Shown one piece after another: positions 26,490-36,078 of a DNA stretch of 64,000 nt. Every line of letters starts with the position of its first letter. The stretch's first letter is position 1. The DNA is from Egicoccus sp. AB-alg2 (GTDB taxonomy: Bacteria; Actinomycetota; Nitriliruptoria; Nitriliruptorales; Nitriliruptoraceae), in assembly GCF_041821065.1 (NCBI RefSeq), contig NZ_JBGUAX010000010.1, forward strand, positions 89,643-153,642, written 5' to 3'. Both the position numbers and the translations under genes were made by a program. A model generated the notes under the pieces. The model did no database searches, was not told where the DNA came from, and saw only the letters and a list, made by a program, of their open reading frames with translations.

Positions 26490-27770
26490 TCACCGGGCGA
26501 AGGTGACGACCGTCTCCACGTGGTGGGTGAGCGGGAACAGGTCCAGCGGGCGCGCCGCCGTCAGGCGGTAGCCGCCGGCGACCAGTGCCTTGGCGTCGCG
26601 TGCCAGCGCGGCCGGGTCGCAGGCCACGTACACGATCGTCGCGGGTGCCAGCGCCACGAGGTCGTCGACGACGTCCTGGCCGGCGCCCGTGCGCGGGGGG
26701 TCGAGCACCACGACGTCGGGCGGGTCCATCGGGCCCTCGCCGCGGCGGGCGGCGCGCAGGAAGCGGTGGACGGCCTCGGCCGCGACCTCGAGGTCCAGGC
26801 CGGCGTCCGTGGCGTTGCGGGACGCCCACGCGGCCGCCGGCTCGTGGCCCTCGACGGCCACGACCTCGGCCCCCGCCCGCGCGAGCGGTAGCGACAGCAG
26901 CCCGACGCCGGCGTAGAGGTCCCACACCAACGCACCGTCCACGCCGCCGGTCTTGGGCGAGCCGACGGCCTCCAGCACGTGGTGGACCAGTGCCTCGGCA
27001 CCTGCCGTGTTGTTCTGGAAGAACGAGGTCGCGTCGAACCGGTAGCGGAGGCCGGCGACCTCCTCGGCCAGCACGCCGTCGCCGCGCATGGCGACCACGC
27101 TGCCGTCCGGCTGCTCCAGCAGCAGGTCGAACGGGCCCTCCGGCAGCTCCAGCCCGCCCGGGCCCGGTGCCAGGACGACCGCCCGGTGCTGGCCATGGGC
27201 GCGGACGGTCACCTCGGCGGCCGAGGTGGTGCCGATTGCCTCCACCACCTCCTGCACGCCGGGAGCGAGCGCGCGGCAGGTGGTGGCCGGGACCACCTCG
27301 TGGCTGCCGGGCAGGAAGAACCCCAGACGTCCGTCGTCGTCGACGTGGAAGCGGGCCCGGTTGCGGTAGCCGGTGGCGGGACCGACCTCACGACAGACGT
27401 CGACCGGGGGAGCGGCCAGGCCGCCGAGCCGCTCGAGCTGCTCACGCACCACCCGCGTCTTCAGCCGGCGTTGGCCGGCCGCGGTGACGTGCTCCAGGTC
27501 GCAGCCGCCGCAACGGTGACGTTGCGGGTCGTCGTCGGCGGCGCGGTCGGGGCTGGGCCGCAGCATTTCGACGAGCTCGGCCCGGGCCCACCGCTTGCGG
27601 TCGTCGGTGACGCGGAGTCGGACCCGCTCGCCGGGCAGCGCGCCGGGCACGAACACGGCCTTGCCCTCGATGCGCGCGACGCCCTCACCGCCGTGGGTGA
27701 ACCCGTCGACGTCGGCCTCCTGGACCTCACGCGACAGCGGCACCCGGCGCTTCGGTGACGGGGCGCTCAC
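26490..27770 (-). CDS. RNA 5-methyluridine methyltransferase (TrmA/RumA family)
   Basis: A 426-residue SAM-dependent enzyme. An N-terminal TRAM domain (about residues 10-70) is followed by Cys residues in HRCGGCDLEH, part of an Fe-S cluster site as in RumA. The SAM motif is WDLYAGVGLLSLPLA, and the catalytic Cys lies in VYVACDPAALARD. It makes m5U in rRNA or tRNA; which target cannot be told. The GTG start overlaps the upstream lipoprotein stop (GTGA), so the order prmA-lipoprotein-methyltransferase forms one coupled operon. Confidence 0.92.
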   Translation of the reverse strand: MSAPSPKRRVPLSREVQEADVDGFTHGGEGVARIEGKAVFVPGALPGERVRLRVTDDRKRWARAELVEMLRPSPDRAADDDPQRHRCGGCDLEHVTAAGQRRLKTRVVREQLERLGGLAAPPVDVCREVGPATGYRNRARFHVDDDGRLGFFLPGSHEVVPATTCRALAPGVQEVVEAIGTTSAAEVTVRAHGQHRAVVLAPGPGGLELPEGPFDLLLEQPDGSVVAMRGDGVLAEEVAGLRYRFDATSFFQNNTAGAEALVHHVLEAVGSPKTGGVDGALVWDLYAGVGLLSLPLARAGAEVVAVEGHEPAAAWASRNATDAGLDLEVAAEAVHRFLRAARRGEGPMDPPDVVVLDPPRTGAGQDVVDDLVALAPATIVYVACDPAALARDAKALVAGGYRLTAARPLDLFPLTHHVETVVTFAR

Positions 27771-28495
27771 GCCGATGGCCCGGCGCCGTCCAGGGCGGCG
27801 TCGACAGCGACCAGGACGATCTCGAGGTGGGCGGCGCCCCGCTCGGCGTACCGGGCGGCATCGTCCATGGTGGTGGCGCCGGCGGTGAGGTAGGCCCAGG
27901 CCAACGCCCGCGTGCCGTCACCCGGCAGCTCACGGACCAGCTGCTCCGCCGATTCGAGGTCGCCGACCCCGTCCATCTGCTCCTCGACGAGCGCGACCAT
28001 CCCGGCCGGGTCCCGCTGCCAGGCCCCGAGGTCGCCCGCGAGCGGGTCGCGCAGGGCGTCGGCGACCCCGCGCCCGAGCGAGCCGCCGGCGTCGTTGGCC
28101 GCGGTCAGCGCCAGCGTCAGGGCGTCGTCGGCCTCGCCGGCGCCGCCGCGCTCCTCGACCGTGGTGCCGGGGAAGATCGGACGACCCGGCGGGGTCCCGG
28201 AGCCGGCGCCGTCGACCAGCACGGCCAGCGCCTGCTGCGCGGCCTGGCGCGCCGCGGCCGGCTCGGGCGCCTGTCCCGCCTCGGTCAGCAGGTCGCGCGC
28301 CTGCTCGACGGCGGCCGTGAGCTCGTTCGTGGCGGCTAGCAGGGCGTCACGTTCCGGCTGCGGCGTGGCCTGCTCGGCCGGCGCCTCGGCGCCTTCCGCG
28401 CTCGGCTGGTCCGGCAGCTGCGGTTCGGCGCAGCCGAGCAGCCCTGCGGTCAGCAGGACGGCGACGGACAGCTGTGGAGCACGCACGGGCGTCAT
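27767..28495 (-). CDS. Hypothetical lipoprotein
   Basis: A 242-residue predicted lipoprotein. The signal segment ends in the lipobox LLGC (C22), followed by a Pro/Glu-rich linker and alanine-rich helices. I recognise no family. It sits between prmA and the RNA methyltransferase with four-base overlaps on both sides, an odd place for a surface lipoprotein between two cytosolic methyltransferases. The coupling indicates a shared transcript, not necessarily a shared function. Confidence 0.7.
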   Translation of the reverse strand: MTPVRAPQLSVAVLLTAGLLGCAEPQLPDQPSAEGAEAPAEQATPQPERDALLAATNELTAAVEQARDLLTEAGQAPEPAAARQAAQQALAVLVDGAGSGTPPGRPIFPGTTVEERGGAGEADDALTLALTAANDAGGSLGRGVADALRDPLAGDLGAWQRDPAGMVALVEEQMDGVGDLESAEQLVRELPGDGTRALAWAYLTAGATTMDDAARYAERGAAHLEIVLVAVDAALDGAGPSA

Positions 28496-29349
28496 CCTCG
28501 CGGATCGTCCCCGCCCTCCGCCACCCGCGTGTCACGGCCGCGCGGGCGGGCCACGGCCGGATCCGGGTGGCCCAGCACGGCCAGCCACCCGTCCCGTTCG
28601 CGTTGGTCGTCGATCACCAGCCCGGCGGCGCGCAACGGTGCCAGCGCGACGTCGTGGCGCTCCACGGTGATGCCGCTGACGACCAGGGCCCGTCCCGCGG
28701 CGCGGACCAGCCCCGCCGCCAGGTCCGCGACCACGTCGGTGACGAGGTTGGCCACGACCACGTCGACCCCGTCTCCCAGCGCGTCCACGCTGGCGACGGC
28801 GGTCCGGACCGTGACGTCGTTGGCGCGGGCATTGTCCGCGGTCACCGCGACGGCGTCCGGGTCGATGTCGACCGCGAACACGTCGGCGCCCAGCCGCGCG
28901 GCCGCGATCGCGAGGATCCCGGTCCCGCACCCGACGTCGGCCACCTCGGTGTCCGTCAGGTCCAGGCGGTCGAGCAGCTCCAGGCACAACGTGGTCGTGG
29001 CGTGGTGGCCGCTGCCGAACGCCCGGCCCGGGTCCAGGACGATGGTGGACTCGCCGGGCACGGGCCGGTGCTCGTCGGCGAGCCAGGTCGGTACGACGGC
29101 GAAGCGGCCGGCGCGCACGGGCCGGATCGTCGCCTTCCACTCGGCCTGCCAGTCGCGGTCGGGCTCGTCGGCCCAGGACCCGCCCGGCGGGACGGCAGGG
29201 GTCGGCTCGCGGAACCACGCCACCAGGGTGGTCGGCCGTTCCCAGACACCCAGCGCGCCGGCGGCCCACAGGTGGGCGGCGAGCAGTTCGGCCGCGCCCG
29301 GATCGCTGGGCAGCTCGTAGCGGACCGTGCCGCGACCGGCCGGGGTCAT
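28492..29349 (-). CDS. prmA: Ribosomal protein L11 methyltransferase-like protein
   Basis: A 285-residue protein. The N-terminal substrate domain has DWQAEWKATIRPVRAGRF, typical of PrmA. The SAM domain has the signature DPGRAFGSGHHATTTLCLEL and then motif I DVGCGTGILAIAAARLGA. The acidic loop VFAVDIDPDAV and the post-motif VVANLVTD (for the usual N-x-x-x) complete the fold. It methylates L11 or a related target. Its start lies in a 157-base gap containing a hairpin and a -10-like element. Confidence 0.88.
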   Translation of the reverse strand: MTPAGRGTVRYELPSDPGAAELLAAHLWAAGALGVWERPTTLVAWFREPTPAVPPGGSWADEPDRDWQAEWKATIRPVRAGRFAVVPTWLADEHRPVPGESTIVLDPGRAFGSGHHATTTLCLELLDRLDLTDTEVADVGCGTGILAIAAARLGADVFAVDIDPDAVAVTADNARANDVTVRTAVASVDALGDGVDVVVANLVTDVVADLAAGLVRAAGRALVVSGITVERHDVALAPLRAAGLVIDDQRERDGWLAVLGHPDPAVARPRGRDTRVAEGGDDPRG

Positions 29350-29380
29350 CGACGACCTCCGGAACGGCTGCGGACAGGGA

Positions 29381-29447
29381 GCGGCCCCGTGCGACGGGGG
29401 GACACACGGGGCCGCGGTGACCCTCTCGGATCACGTCGCGAACTATA
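29381..29447 (-). promoter_or_regulatory. Hairpin leader and -10 element upstream of prmA
   Basis: On the minus strand a -10-like TATAGT (29442-29447) has no clear -35. About 30 bases downstream an 11-bp stem forms between 29381-29391 (GCGGCCCCGTG) and 29405-29415, with a 13-base loop, inside the prmA leader. It could instead be a terminator of the PerM-family gene, but no T run follows it. Confidence 0.4.
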
Positions 29448-29506
29448 CACCGACGCCGCCCGCGCACGTCCAGTTCCGCGCGGTATGGCCCGCACGCGCG
29501 CCATCT

Positions 29507-30763
29507 TCATTCGTTCGGGCCACGGTCCCGGTCCGTCGGGACCTCGGCGTCCGGCTCGTCGGGTGCGGCGTCGCGGCGTTCGACGAGCCCGGGCGGGGCA
29601 CCGTTGGGTCCCGACTCCAGCAACTGGTGCTCGAGCACCTCGTACTCCTCGCCCGCCGCGCTGATCAGGGCGGTCACGATCGCGACCGCCGGGATGGCGA
29701 GCAGGGCGCCGGTCGCGCCCGCCAACGCACCGCCCGCCAGCACGGACAGGAACGCCACGGCGGGATGCAGCTCCAGGGTGGTCGCCGTGATGCGAGGGAC
29801 CACGAGGTAGTTCTCGATCTGCTGGTAGACGACGATGGCGGCCAGCACCCACAGTGCCTGGCCGACGGACTCGGCCAGCGCGACCACCAGCGGCAGCGCG
29901 CCGGCGAGGTAGGTGCCGATCGCCGGGATCAGCGAGGAGATCAGGCCCACCCAGATCCCCAGCGCCACCGCGTAGTCGACGCCGATGATGCTGAACACCG
30001 CGATGTGGAAGATCGAGGAGACCACCGCGGTCAGCACCCGGCTGTAGACGTAACCGCCGGTCTTGGCGATGGCCAGCTCCCACAGGCCGAGCACGCGCAC
30101 CTGGTCGCGGGGTTCCAGGCGGCTGGCCAGCCGCTGGCGCAGGCGCGGGCCGTCCGCGACGAGGTAGAAGGTCACCAGGCCGATCGTGGCCATCTGGAAC
30201 AGGCCGCCCAGCAGGGTCTGGCCGACGCCGACGGCGCCGCGGCCGACCACCGCGGCTCCCGACGCGACCCGGTCCGGCAGCGTCCGCTGCTGTTCGTCGA
30301 GCCAGTCCGCGACCGCCTGACCGACCTCGGCGGGCAGCAACTGCGTGGCCCGGTCGGCGAGGTCGCCCAGCAGCGTCGGGCCGGCCGCCAGCAGGTTGCG
30401 CACCTGGTCGACGACGAGGTTCGTCATGGCCGCGAAGAAGCTGCCGAACAGCACCAGGCCGGCCAGGAAGACGATCCAGGTGCCGAGCCCGCGTCGCACG
30501 CCGCGGCGTGCCATCCACTGCACGGCCGGTTCCATCGCGAAGGACAGGAACAGCGACACGATCAGGATGACGATCAGGCCCTGGATGCGGCCGAGCACCG
30601 CCGTGGCCGCCTGGGCGAACAGCAGCCCGAGACCGACGCCGACGGCCAGGGGCAGCGTGCGGCCGCGCACCCAGCTGCGGGGCCGCCAGCCCCACAGGTC
30701 GGGGGCGGCATCGCGGCTGCCGTCGTCCGCCGGGGAGCCGCGTCGCGGCGAGGGTCCGTCCAT
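29507..30763 (-). CDS. AI-2E/PerM-family membrane permease
   Basis: A 418-residue integral membrane protein of the AI-2E transporter (UPF0118) family, with about eight spans. The N-terminal pair includes GRIQGLIVILIVSLFLSFAM, and the family signature lies in the later GLISSLIPAIGTYLAGALPL. Despite the name, most members are not proven signal transporters; some are Na+/H+ antiporters or unknown exporters. The ATG at 30763 is chosen as it begins just before the hydrophilic leader. The open frame beyond it overlaps the divergent ABC region. Confidence 0.82.
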   Translation of the reverse strand: MDGPSPRRGSPADDGSRDAAPDLWGWRPRSWVRGRTLPLAVGVGLGLLFAQAATAVLGRIQGLIVILIVSLFLSFAMEPAVQWMARRGVRRGLGTWIVFLAGLVLFGSFFAAMTNLVVDQVRNLLAAGPTLLGDLADRATQLLPAEVGQAVADWLDEQQRTLPDRVASGAAVVGRGAVGVGQTLLGGLFQMATIGLVTFYLVADGPRLRQRLASRLEPRDQVRVLGLWELAIAKTGGYVYSRVLTAVVSSIFHIAVFSIIGVDYAVALGIWVGLISSLIPAIGTYLAGALPLVVALAESVGQALWVLAAIVVYQQIENYLVVPRITATTLELHPAVAFLSVLAGGALAGATGALLAIPAVAIVTALISAAGEEYEVLEHQLLESGPNGAPPGLVERRDAAPDEPDAEVPTDRDRGPNE

Positions 30764-30887
30764 CGCGCGCAGCGTAGGCGCTGGCGGCCTCGTGGCCGCG
30801 GCAACGCGGACGGGGCCGATCCGCGGCGCGCGGGTGCGTACGGGCCCGGCGGTAGGCTCCGCGTCCGTCCTCGAGCCCCGGTGAGCC

Positions 30888-31829
30888 GTGCCGTCCGACC
30901 TGCCTTCCCGCGACGCGGCCCAGGACGCGGCCATCGTCGTCCGGGGCCTGGTCAAGCGTTACGGGCGCACCACCGCCGTCGACGGTCTGGACCTCGAGGT
31001 GGCCCGCGGCGAGACGCTCGCGCTGCTCGGCCCCAACGGCGCGGGCAAGACGACCACGGTGGAGTGCTGCGAGGGCTACCGCCGCCCCGACGCCGGCACC
31101 GTCCGCGTGCTGGGCCTGGACCCGCGTGCCGACGCGTCCCGCCTGCGCCCCCGGGTCGGGCTCATGCTGCAGGAGGGGGGCGTCTACCCGATGGCGAGGC
31201 CGGCCGAGGTGCTGCGGCTGTTCGCCAGCTACTACGCCGACCCGCTGGACCCCGAAGCGCTGCTGGAGCGGGTCGGTCTGGACGAGGCCCGCCGGACCCG
31301 GTTCCGGGACCTGTCGGGCGGGCAGAAGCAGCGCCTGTCGCTGGCGCTCGCGCTGGTGGGCCGCCCGGAGGTGGTGTTCCTCGACGAGCCGACCGCGGGC
31401 CTGGACCCGGCGGCACGCCGGCTCACCTGGCAGCACGTGCGCGAACTGCAGGGGCAGGGGGTCGCGGTCGTGCTGACCACACACCTGCTGGACGAGGCCG
31501 AGGAACTGGCCGACCGGGTCGCGATCATCGACCACGGGCGCCTGGTGGCGCTGGGCACCCCGGACGAGCTGACCCACGGCGAACGCGGCGAGCTGGAGTT
31601 CTCCGCCCGGCCCGCGCTGGACGTGGCCGCGATCGGCGCCGCCATCGGTGCCCCGGTCGAGGAGATCCGGTCCGGCCGCTACGTGGTGCACGCCCCGAAC
31701 ACCCCCCGCCTGGTGGCGGCCCTGGCGGACTGGCTGGCGCAGCACGACGTCGTGCTCGGCCACCTGCAGGCCGGCAAGGTCAGTCTCGAGGACGTGTTCC
31801 TGCGCCTGACCGCCGAGGAGACGTCGTGA
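30888..31829 (+). CDS. ABC exporter ATP-binding protein next to cytochrome oxidase genes
   Basis: A 313-residue ATPase. Walker A is GPNGAGKTTTVE, the signature is LSGGQKQRLSLALAL, Walker B is VVFLDEPTAGLDP and the H-loop is LTTHLLDEAEELADR. An about 80-residue C-terminal domain follows. The GTG start lies 35 bases after a -10-like TAGGCT. Its stop overlaps the permease start (GTGA). In many actinobacteria an ABC-2 pair lies beside ctaA/ctaB or cox genes, as here, so a role in oxidase assembly or heme handling is possible but unproven. Confidence 0.88.
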   Translation: MPSDLPSRDAAQDAAIVVRGLVKRYGRTTAVDGLDLEVARGETLALLGPNGAGKTTTVECCEGYRRPDAGTVRVLGLDPRADASRLRPRVGLMLQEGGVYPMARPAEVLRLFASYYADPLDPEALLERVGLDEARRTRFRDLSGGQKQRLSLALALVGRPEVVFLDEPTAGLDPAARRLTWQHVRELQGQGVAVVLTTHLLDEAEELADRVAIIDHGRLVALGTPDELTHGERGELEFSARPALDVAAIGAAIGAPVEEIRSGRYVVHAPNTPRLVAALADWLAQHDVVLGHLQAGKVSLEDVFLRLTAEETS

Positions 31830-32599
31830 CCGCCTCCGCCCCCGGCCCCGTCGGCGACCGCCGGACCCCGCTGGCACGGGCGGTGCTGGCCCAGGCCGGC
31901 ATGGAACTGCGCCTGCTGGTGCGCTCCGGCGAGTCGTTGCTGGTCACCCTCGGCATCCCGCTGGGCATCCTCGGCTTCTTCTCCGTGGTGGACGTGCTGC
32001 CGACCGGCGACGCCCCGGCCGTCGACTTCCTGGTACCGGGCGCGCTGGCGATCTCGGTCGCCGCGACCGGGCTGGTCGCGGTCGCGATCCAGACCGCGTT
32101 CGAGCGCAAGTACGGGGTGTTGAAGCGGCTCGGCGGCACGCCGCTGCCGCGCTGGGGCTTCCTCGTCGCCAAGGGCCTGGCGGTCGCCGCGATCCTGGCC
32201 GTGCAGAGCGCGCTGGTGGTCGGTCTGGCGGTCGGGGCGCTCGACTGGTCGCCGGCGGGCGGCGCCCTGCTGGCCCCACTGGCCGTGCTGGTCGGTGCCG
32301 TCACGTTCACCGGCCTGGGCCTGCTGCTGGCCGGCACCCTGCGGGCGGAGGCCACGCTCGCGCTGGCCAACGCGCTGTTCCTGGTGCTGCTGGTGGTCAG
32401 CGGGGTCGCCTTCGACGCCGACGCCCTGCCCGACACGTTGGCGGCGATCGGCCGGGCCCTGCCCGTCGGCGCGCTGGGCGAGGTGCTGCGAACCGCCTTC
32501 GCGGGCGAGGGCCTGGCCGTCGGGGCGCTGGCCGTCGTCACCGCTTGGGGCGTGGCGGCCGTGGCGCTGGCGGCCCGGACCTTTCGCTGGGAGCCCTGA
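31826..32599 (+). CDS. ABC-2 type permease next to cytochrome oxidase genes
   Basis: A 257-residue ABC-2 permease with six predicted spans. The motif FERKYGVLKRLGGTPLPRW between spans 2 and 3 is typical of DrrB-like permeases. It is translationally coupled to the ATPase. Its gene ends 270 bases before ctaC, and no terminator is evident between them. Confidence 0.86.
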   Translation: MTASAPGPVGDRRTPLARAVLAQAGMELRLLVRSGESLLVTLGIPLGILGFFSVVDVLPTGDAPAVDFLVPGALAISVAATGLVAVAIQTAFERKYGVLKRLGGTPLPRWGFLVAKGLAVAAILAVQSALVVGLAVGALDWSPAGGALLAPLAVLVGAVTFTGLGLLLAGTLRAEATLALANALFLVLLVVSGVAFDADALPDTLAAIGRALPVGALGEVLRTAFAGEGLAVGALAVVTAWGVAAVALAARTFRWEP

Positions 32600-32871
32600 C
32601 CGGGCCGCGATCCGGCCGAAGGATTCGTGCCCACGGCGGCCGCTGGCTCGCGGCGTCACCCGCCCGGTCCCGGCAGCGCGCGCCGGCCCGGCCCGGTTGG
32701 GTCCGAACTGGGCCGAACGGCTACCCTCCGCGCCGAGGTGGGCCCACCGGATCAACCGGGCCCCTGCCTCCACGTGCACGGCCCTCCGCGTGTCGGGAGC
32801 CGCCGTGCAGGTCCCGGGGCGACGCCGCTCCGGAGACGACGTATCTCTTGAACATCCTGAGGAGAGCCACG

Positions 32872-33975
32872 TTGCGCGACCGGACCGCCAGGCGTGCCGC
32901 GACGCGTCGTCGGACGCGGGTGACCACGATCCTCGTGCTGGTGCTGGGGCTGGTGCTGACGGCGTGCACCGCGCCGCAGAGTGCCCTGGATCCCGCGGGG
33001 CCGTACGCCCAGGAGCCGCACGACCTGATCCGCCCGGTCTTCGCGATCGCGCTGTTCGTGTTCGTGCTCGTGCAGGGACTGCTCATCTACTCGGTGGTCA
33101 AGTTCCGCAAGCGCCCCGACGACGACGGCTCGCTGCCCGTCCAGGTCCACGGCAACACCCGCCTGGAGATCTTCTGGACCGTCGTCCCGGCCCTGATCCT
33201 GGCCGGCATCGCGGTACCCACGGTGCAGATGATCTTCTCCACCATGGACGAGCCCGAGGGTGACTACCTCACCGTCGAGGTCATCGGCCACCGCTGGTGG
33301 TGGGAGTTCTACTACCCCGACTACGACATCTACACGGCCAACGAGATCGTCATTCCGGTGGACACGCCCGTCCGCCTGGAGATGACGGCCACGGACCCGG
33401 CCCGCTCGCCCGACCTCGGCGTGATCCACTCGTTCTGGATCCCGCAGTGGGCCGGCAAGCAGGACGTGGTGCCCGGCCAGACCACCTTCCTGAACATCCA
33501 GGCGAGCGACACCGGCCGCTACCTCGGCCAGTGCGCGGAGTACTGCGGCCTGTCGCACGTCAACATGCGCATCCGCGGCGAGTCGCTGGAGCAGGCCGAC
33601 TTCGAGGCCTGGGTGGAGAACCAGCAGTCGCCGGCGGTCCAGCCGACCGACGGCCTGGCCGCCGAGGGCGCGGAGCTCTTCGGCGCCGCGTTCGACACCG
33701 ACATCGGCCAGCGCAGCTGCGCCGCCTGTCACCAGATCTGGAACGGCGAGGGCCAGCGCTCGCCCGGTGTCGGTCCCGACCTGACGCACTTCGCCAGCCG
33801 CGAGGAGTTCGCGGGCGCCATCTTCGAGACCAACGAAGAGAACCTGCGCGAGTGGCTGCGCAACCCGCCGGCGATGAAGCCGATGCAGCCGGAGAACCAG
33901 GTCGGCATGCCCAACCTCAACCTGACCGAGGAAGAGATCGACGCCCTGGTCGCCTACATGCTGGCCCTGGAGTGA
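32872..33975 (+). CDS. ctaC: Cytochrome c oxidase subunit II with fused cytochrome c domain (caa3)
   Basis: A 367-residue subunit II. A signal with lipobox LVLTAC (near residue 33) is followed by two membrane spans (about 50-75 and 95-120). The cupredoxin domain has the CuA site HSFWIPQ...C-x3-C-x3-H-x2-M (CAEYCGLSHVNM). A C-terminal cytochrome c domain with CAACH (near residue 285) marks a caa3-type oxidase that can take electrons without a separate cytochrome c. TTG at 32872 is chosen because GAGGAG lies 7 bases upstream; TTG 32848 lacks one. Confidence 0.95.
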   Translation: MRDRTARRAATRRRTRVTTILVLVLGLVLTACTAPQSALDPAGPYAQEPHDLIRPVFAIALFVFVLVQGLLIYSVVKFRKRPDDDGSLPVQVHGNTRLEIFWTVVPALILAGIAVPTVQMIFSTMDEPEGDYLTVEVIGHRWWWEFYYPDYDIYTANEIVIPVDTPVRLEMTATDPARSPDLGVIHSFWIPQWAGKQDVVPGQTTFLNIQASDTGRYLGQCAEYCGLSHVNMRIRGESLEQADFEAWVENQQSPAVQPTDGLAAEGAELFGAAFDTDIGQRSCAACHQIWNGEGQRSPGVGPDLTHFASREEFAGAIFETNEENLREWLRNPPAMKPMQPENQVGMPNLNLTEEEIDALVAYMLALE

Positions 33976-34053
33976 TCCACCGGACCGAGAGCTGACGGTG
34001 GCGCTGGCCCGTGTCGTGACGACCGGGCCGGTGGCCGAACACGAGGAACCACC

Positions 34054-35988
34054 ATGTCGCACAGCACGACGACGACGGGCCGTCGGAGCGTCTTCTCCCG
34101 CCCGACGGCCGAGACCGGCTTCTCGAGCTGGATCACGACGACCGATCACAAGAAGATCGGCATCATGTACTTCTTCACCGTCCTGGTGTTCTTCTTCCTG
34201 GGCGGGGTGGAGTCGGGCGTCATCCGGGCCCAGCTCGCACAGGCCGAGCAGTCGCTGGTCACGCCGGAGATCTACAACCAGGCCTTCACGATGCACGGCA
34301 TCACGATGGTCTTCCTCGTCGTGATGCCGCTGTCGGCGGCGTTCTTCAACTACCTCATCCCGCTGCAGATCGGCGCCCGCGACGTCGCCTTCCCCCGCCT
34401 GAACGCGTTCAGCTACTGGATGTACCTCTTCGGCGGGATCTTCCTGTACTCGTCGTTCCTGCTCGGCGGCGCCCCCAACGGCTCGTGGGTCGGCTACGCG
34501 CCCCTGTCGATCGACTCCGTGTCGAACATGGCCTTCTACGCCGTGGGCATCCAGCTGCTGGGCGTCAGCTCGCTGGCCGCGGCGGTCAACTTCATCGTCA
34601 CCATCCTGAACATGCGCGCGCCGGGCATGACCTTCATGCGCATGCCGATGTTCATCTGGATGTCGCTGGTCACCAACTTCCTGCTGCTGTTCGCGCTGCC
34701 GATCATCGCGGTGGCGCTGTTCATGCTGCAGTTCGACACGGTCTTCGGCGCCCAGTTCTTCAACCCCGCCACCGGCGGTGACCCGATCCTGTGGCAGCAC
34801 CTGTTCTGGCTGTTCGGGCACCCCGAGGTCTACATCATGATCCTGCCGGCCATGGGGATCGTGTCCGAGATCCTGCCGGTGTTCAGCCGCAAGCCGCTGT
34901 TCGGCTACGCCGCCGTGGCCTTCGCCGGCGCCGCCATCGGCTTCATCGGCTTCGGGGTGTGGGCCCACCACATGTTCACGTCCTCGATCGGCCCGGTCGC
35001 CCGTTCGGCGTTCGCGCTGTCGACGATGTTCATCGCGGTCCCGACCGGCATCAAGATCTTCAACTGGGTGTTCACCATGTGGGGCGGCAAGCTGCGCTTC
35101 ACGACCCCGATGCTGTTCTCCATCGGGTTCGTGTCGATGTTCACCATCGGCGGGCTGTCCGGCGTCACGCACTCGATCGTGCCCCACAACGCCCAGCAGC
35201 ACGACACCTACTACGTGGTGGCCCACTTCCACTACGTGCTGTTCGGTGGCGCGCTGTTCGGGCTGATCGCCGGGATCTACTACTGGTTCCCGAAGGTCAC
35301 CGGCCGGCTGATGTCCGAACGGCTCGGCAAGGCCCACTTCTGGACCTGGCTGCTGGGCTTCAACCTCACCTTCGGGCCGATGCACATGTCCGGCCTGCTC
35401 GGTCAGCCGCGGCGCACCGCCGTGCTGCCCGGCGAGCTCGGCGGCACGGTGGAGCTGTACAACCTGCTCAGCTCGCTCGGCCTGCTGGTCCTGGTCGTCT
35501 CCGCGCTCATCTTCCTCTACAACCTGGTCGTCTCGATCAAGTCGGGCGTGGCGTCGGGTCCGGACCCGTGGGACGCGCGCACGCTCGAGTGGCTGTCCGC
35601 GTCGCCGCCGAAGCACTACAACTTCGACGTCATCCCCACGATCAGCCACCGCGACGAGTTCTGGCACCGCAAGTACGCCGAGGACGAGGCGGGCCGGCCG
35701 GTCGCGGTTCCCGCCGGCGCGTCCGAGGAACACGGCGACGGCCACGACGACCGCGGCGAGCACATCCACATGCCGGACCCGTCGTACTGGCCGCTGGTGA
35801 TGTGCCTCGGATTCTTCCCGCTGGCGTACGGCCTGATCGGCCCGATCTGGCCCGCGATCATCGTCGGCGTCGTGTGGATCATCATCGGCTACTTCGGCTG
35901 GATCATCGAACCGGTGGCGGAGGGCGACGACGACGACCCGGTCGTCGAGGACCCCGACGCCCACCGGTCCGGGGTCGCGGCCCACTGA
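34054..35988 (+). CDS. ctaD: Cytochrome c oxidase subunit I with C-terminal extension
   Basis: A 644-residue heme-copper oxidase core. Heme a ligand His is in MHGITMVF. The CuB/active-site motif WLFGHPEVYIMILP includes the Glu of the proton path and the His-Tyr pair. The heme a3 ligands are in VVAHFHYV, and the K-path Lys is in VPTGIKIFNW. It is A-type. After the twelve core spans a hydrophilic His/Asp-rich linker leads to two more spans (about residues 578-625), beginning PSYWPLVMCLGFFPLAYG. This resembles actinobacterial small subunit IV or the caa3 I/III fusion tails. Confidence 0.96.
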   Translation: MSHSTTTTGRRSVFSRPTAETGFSSWITTTDHKKIGIMYFFTVLVFFFLGGVESGVIRAQLAQAEQSLVTPEIYNQAFTMHGITMVFLVVMPLSAAFFNYLIPLQIGARDVAFPRLNAFSYWMYLFGGIFLYSSFLLGGAPNGSWVGYAPLSIDSVSNMAFYAVGIQLLGVSSLAAAVNFIVTILNMRAPGMTFMRMPMFIWMSLVTNFLLLFALPIIAVALFMLQFDTVFGAQFFNPATGGDPILWQHLFWLFGHPEVYIMILPAMGIVSEILPVFSRKPLFGYAAVAFAGAAIGFIGFGVWAHHMFTSSIGPVARSAFALSTMFIAVPTGIKIFNWVFTMWGGKLRFTTPMLFSIGFVSMFTIGGLSGVTHSIVPHNAQQHDTYYVVAHFHYVLFGGALFGLIAGIYYWFPKVTGRLMSERLGKAHFWTWLLGFNLTFGPMHMSGLLGQPRRTAVLPGELGGTVELYNLLSSLGLLVLVVSALIFLYNLVVSIKSGVASGPDPWDARTLEWLSASPPKHYNFDVIPTISHRDEFWHRKYAEDEAGRPVAVPAGASEEHGDGHDDRGEHIHMPDPSYWPLVMCLGFFPLAYGLIGPIWPAIIVGVVWIIIGYFGWIIEPVAEGDDDDPVVEDPDAHRSGVAAH

Positions 35989-36078
35989 CCCGACACCACC
36001 CGTAGAACCACTGCGGTCCCGCCGCACCAGCGTCATCAGCGCACGCGGCGGGACCGGCGACACCGGAAGGCAGCAGAC

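Noticed and set aside
29327..32599. A 1090-codon plus-strand open frame starting before the PerM-family gene
   Set aside because: Only its last part is a real protein (the ABC permease from 31826). The rest is antisense to the minus-strand permease gene and out of frame with the ATPase.
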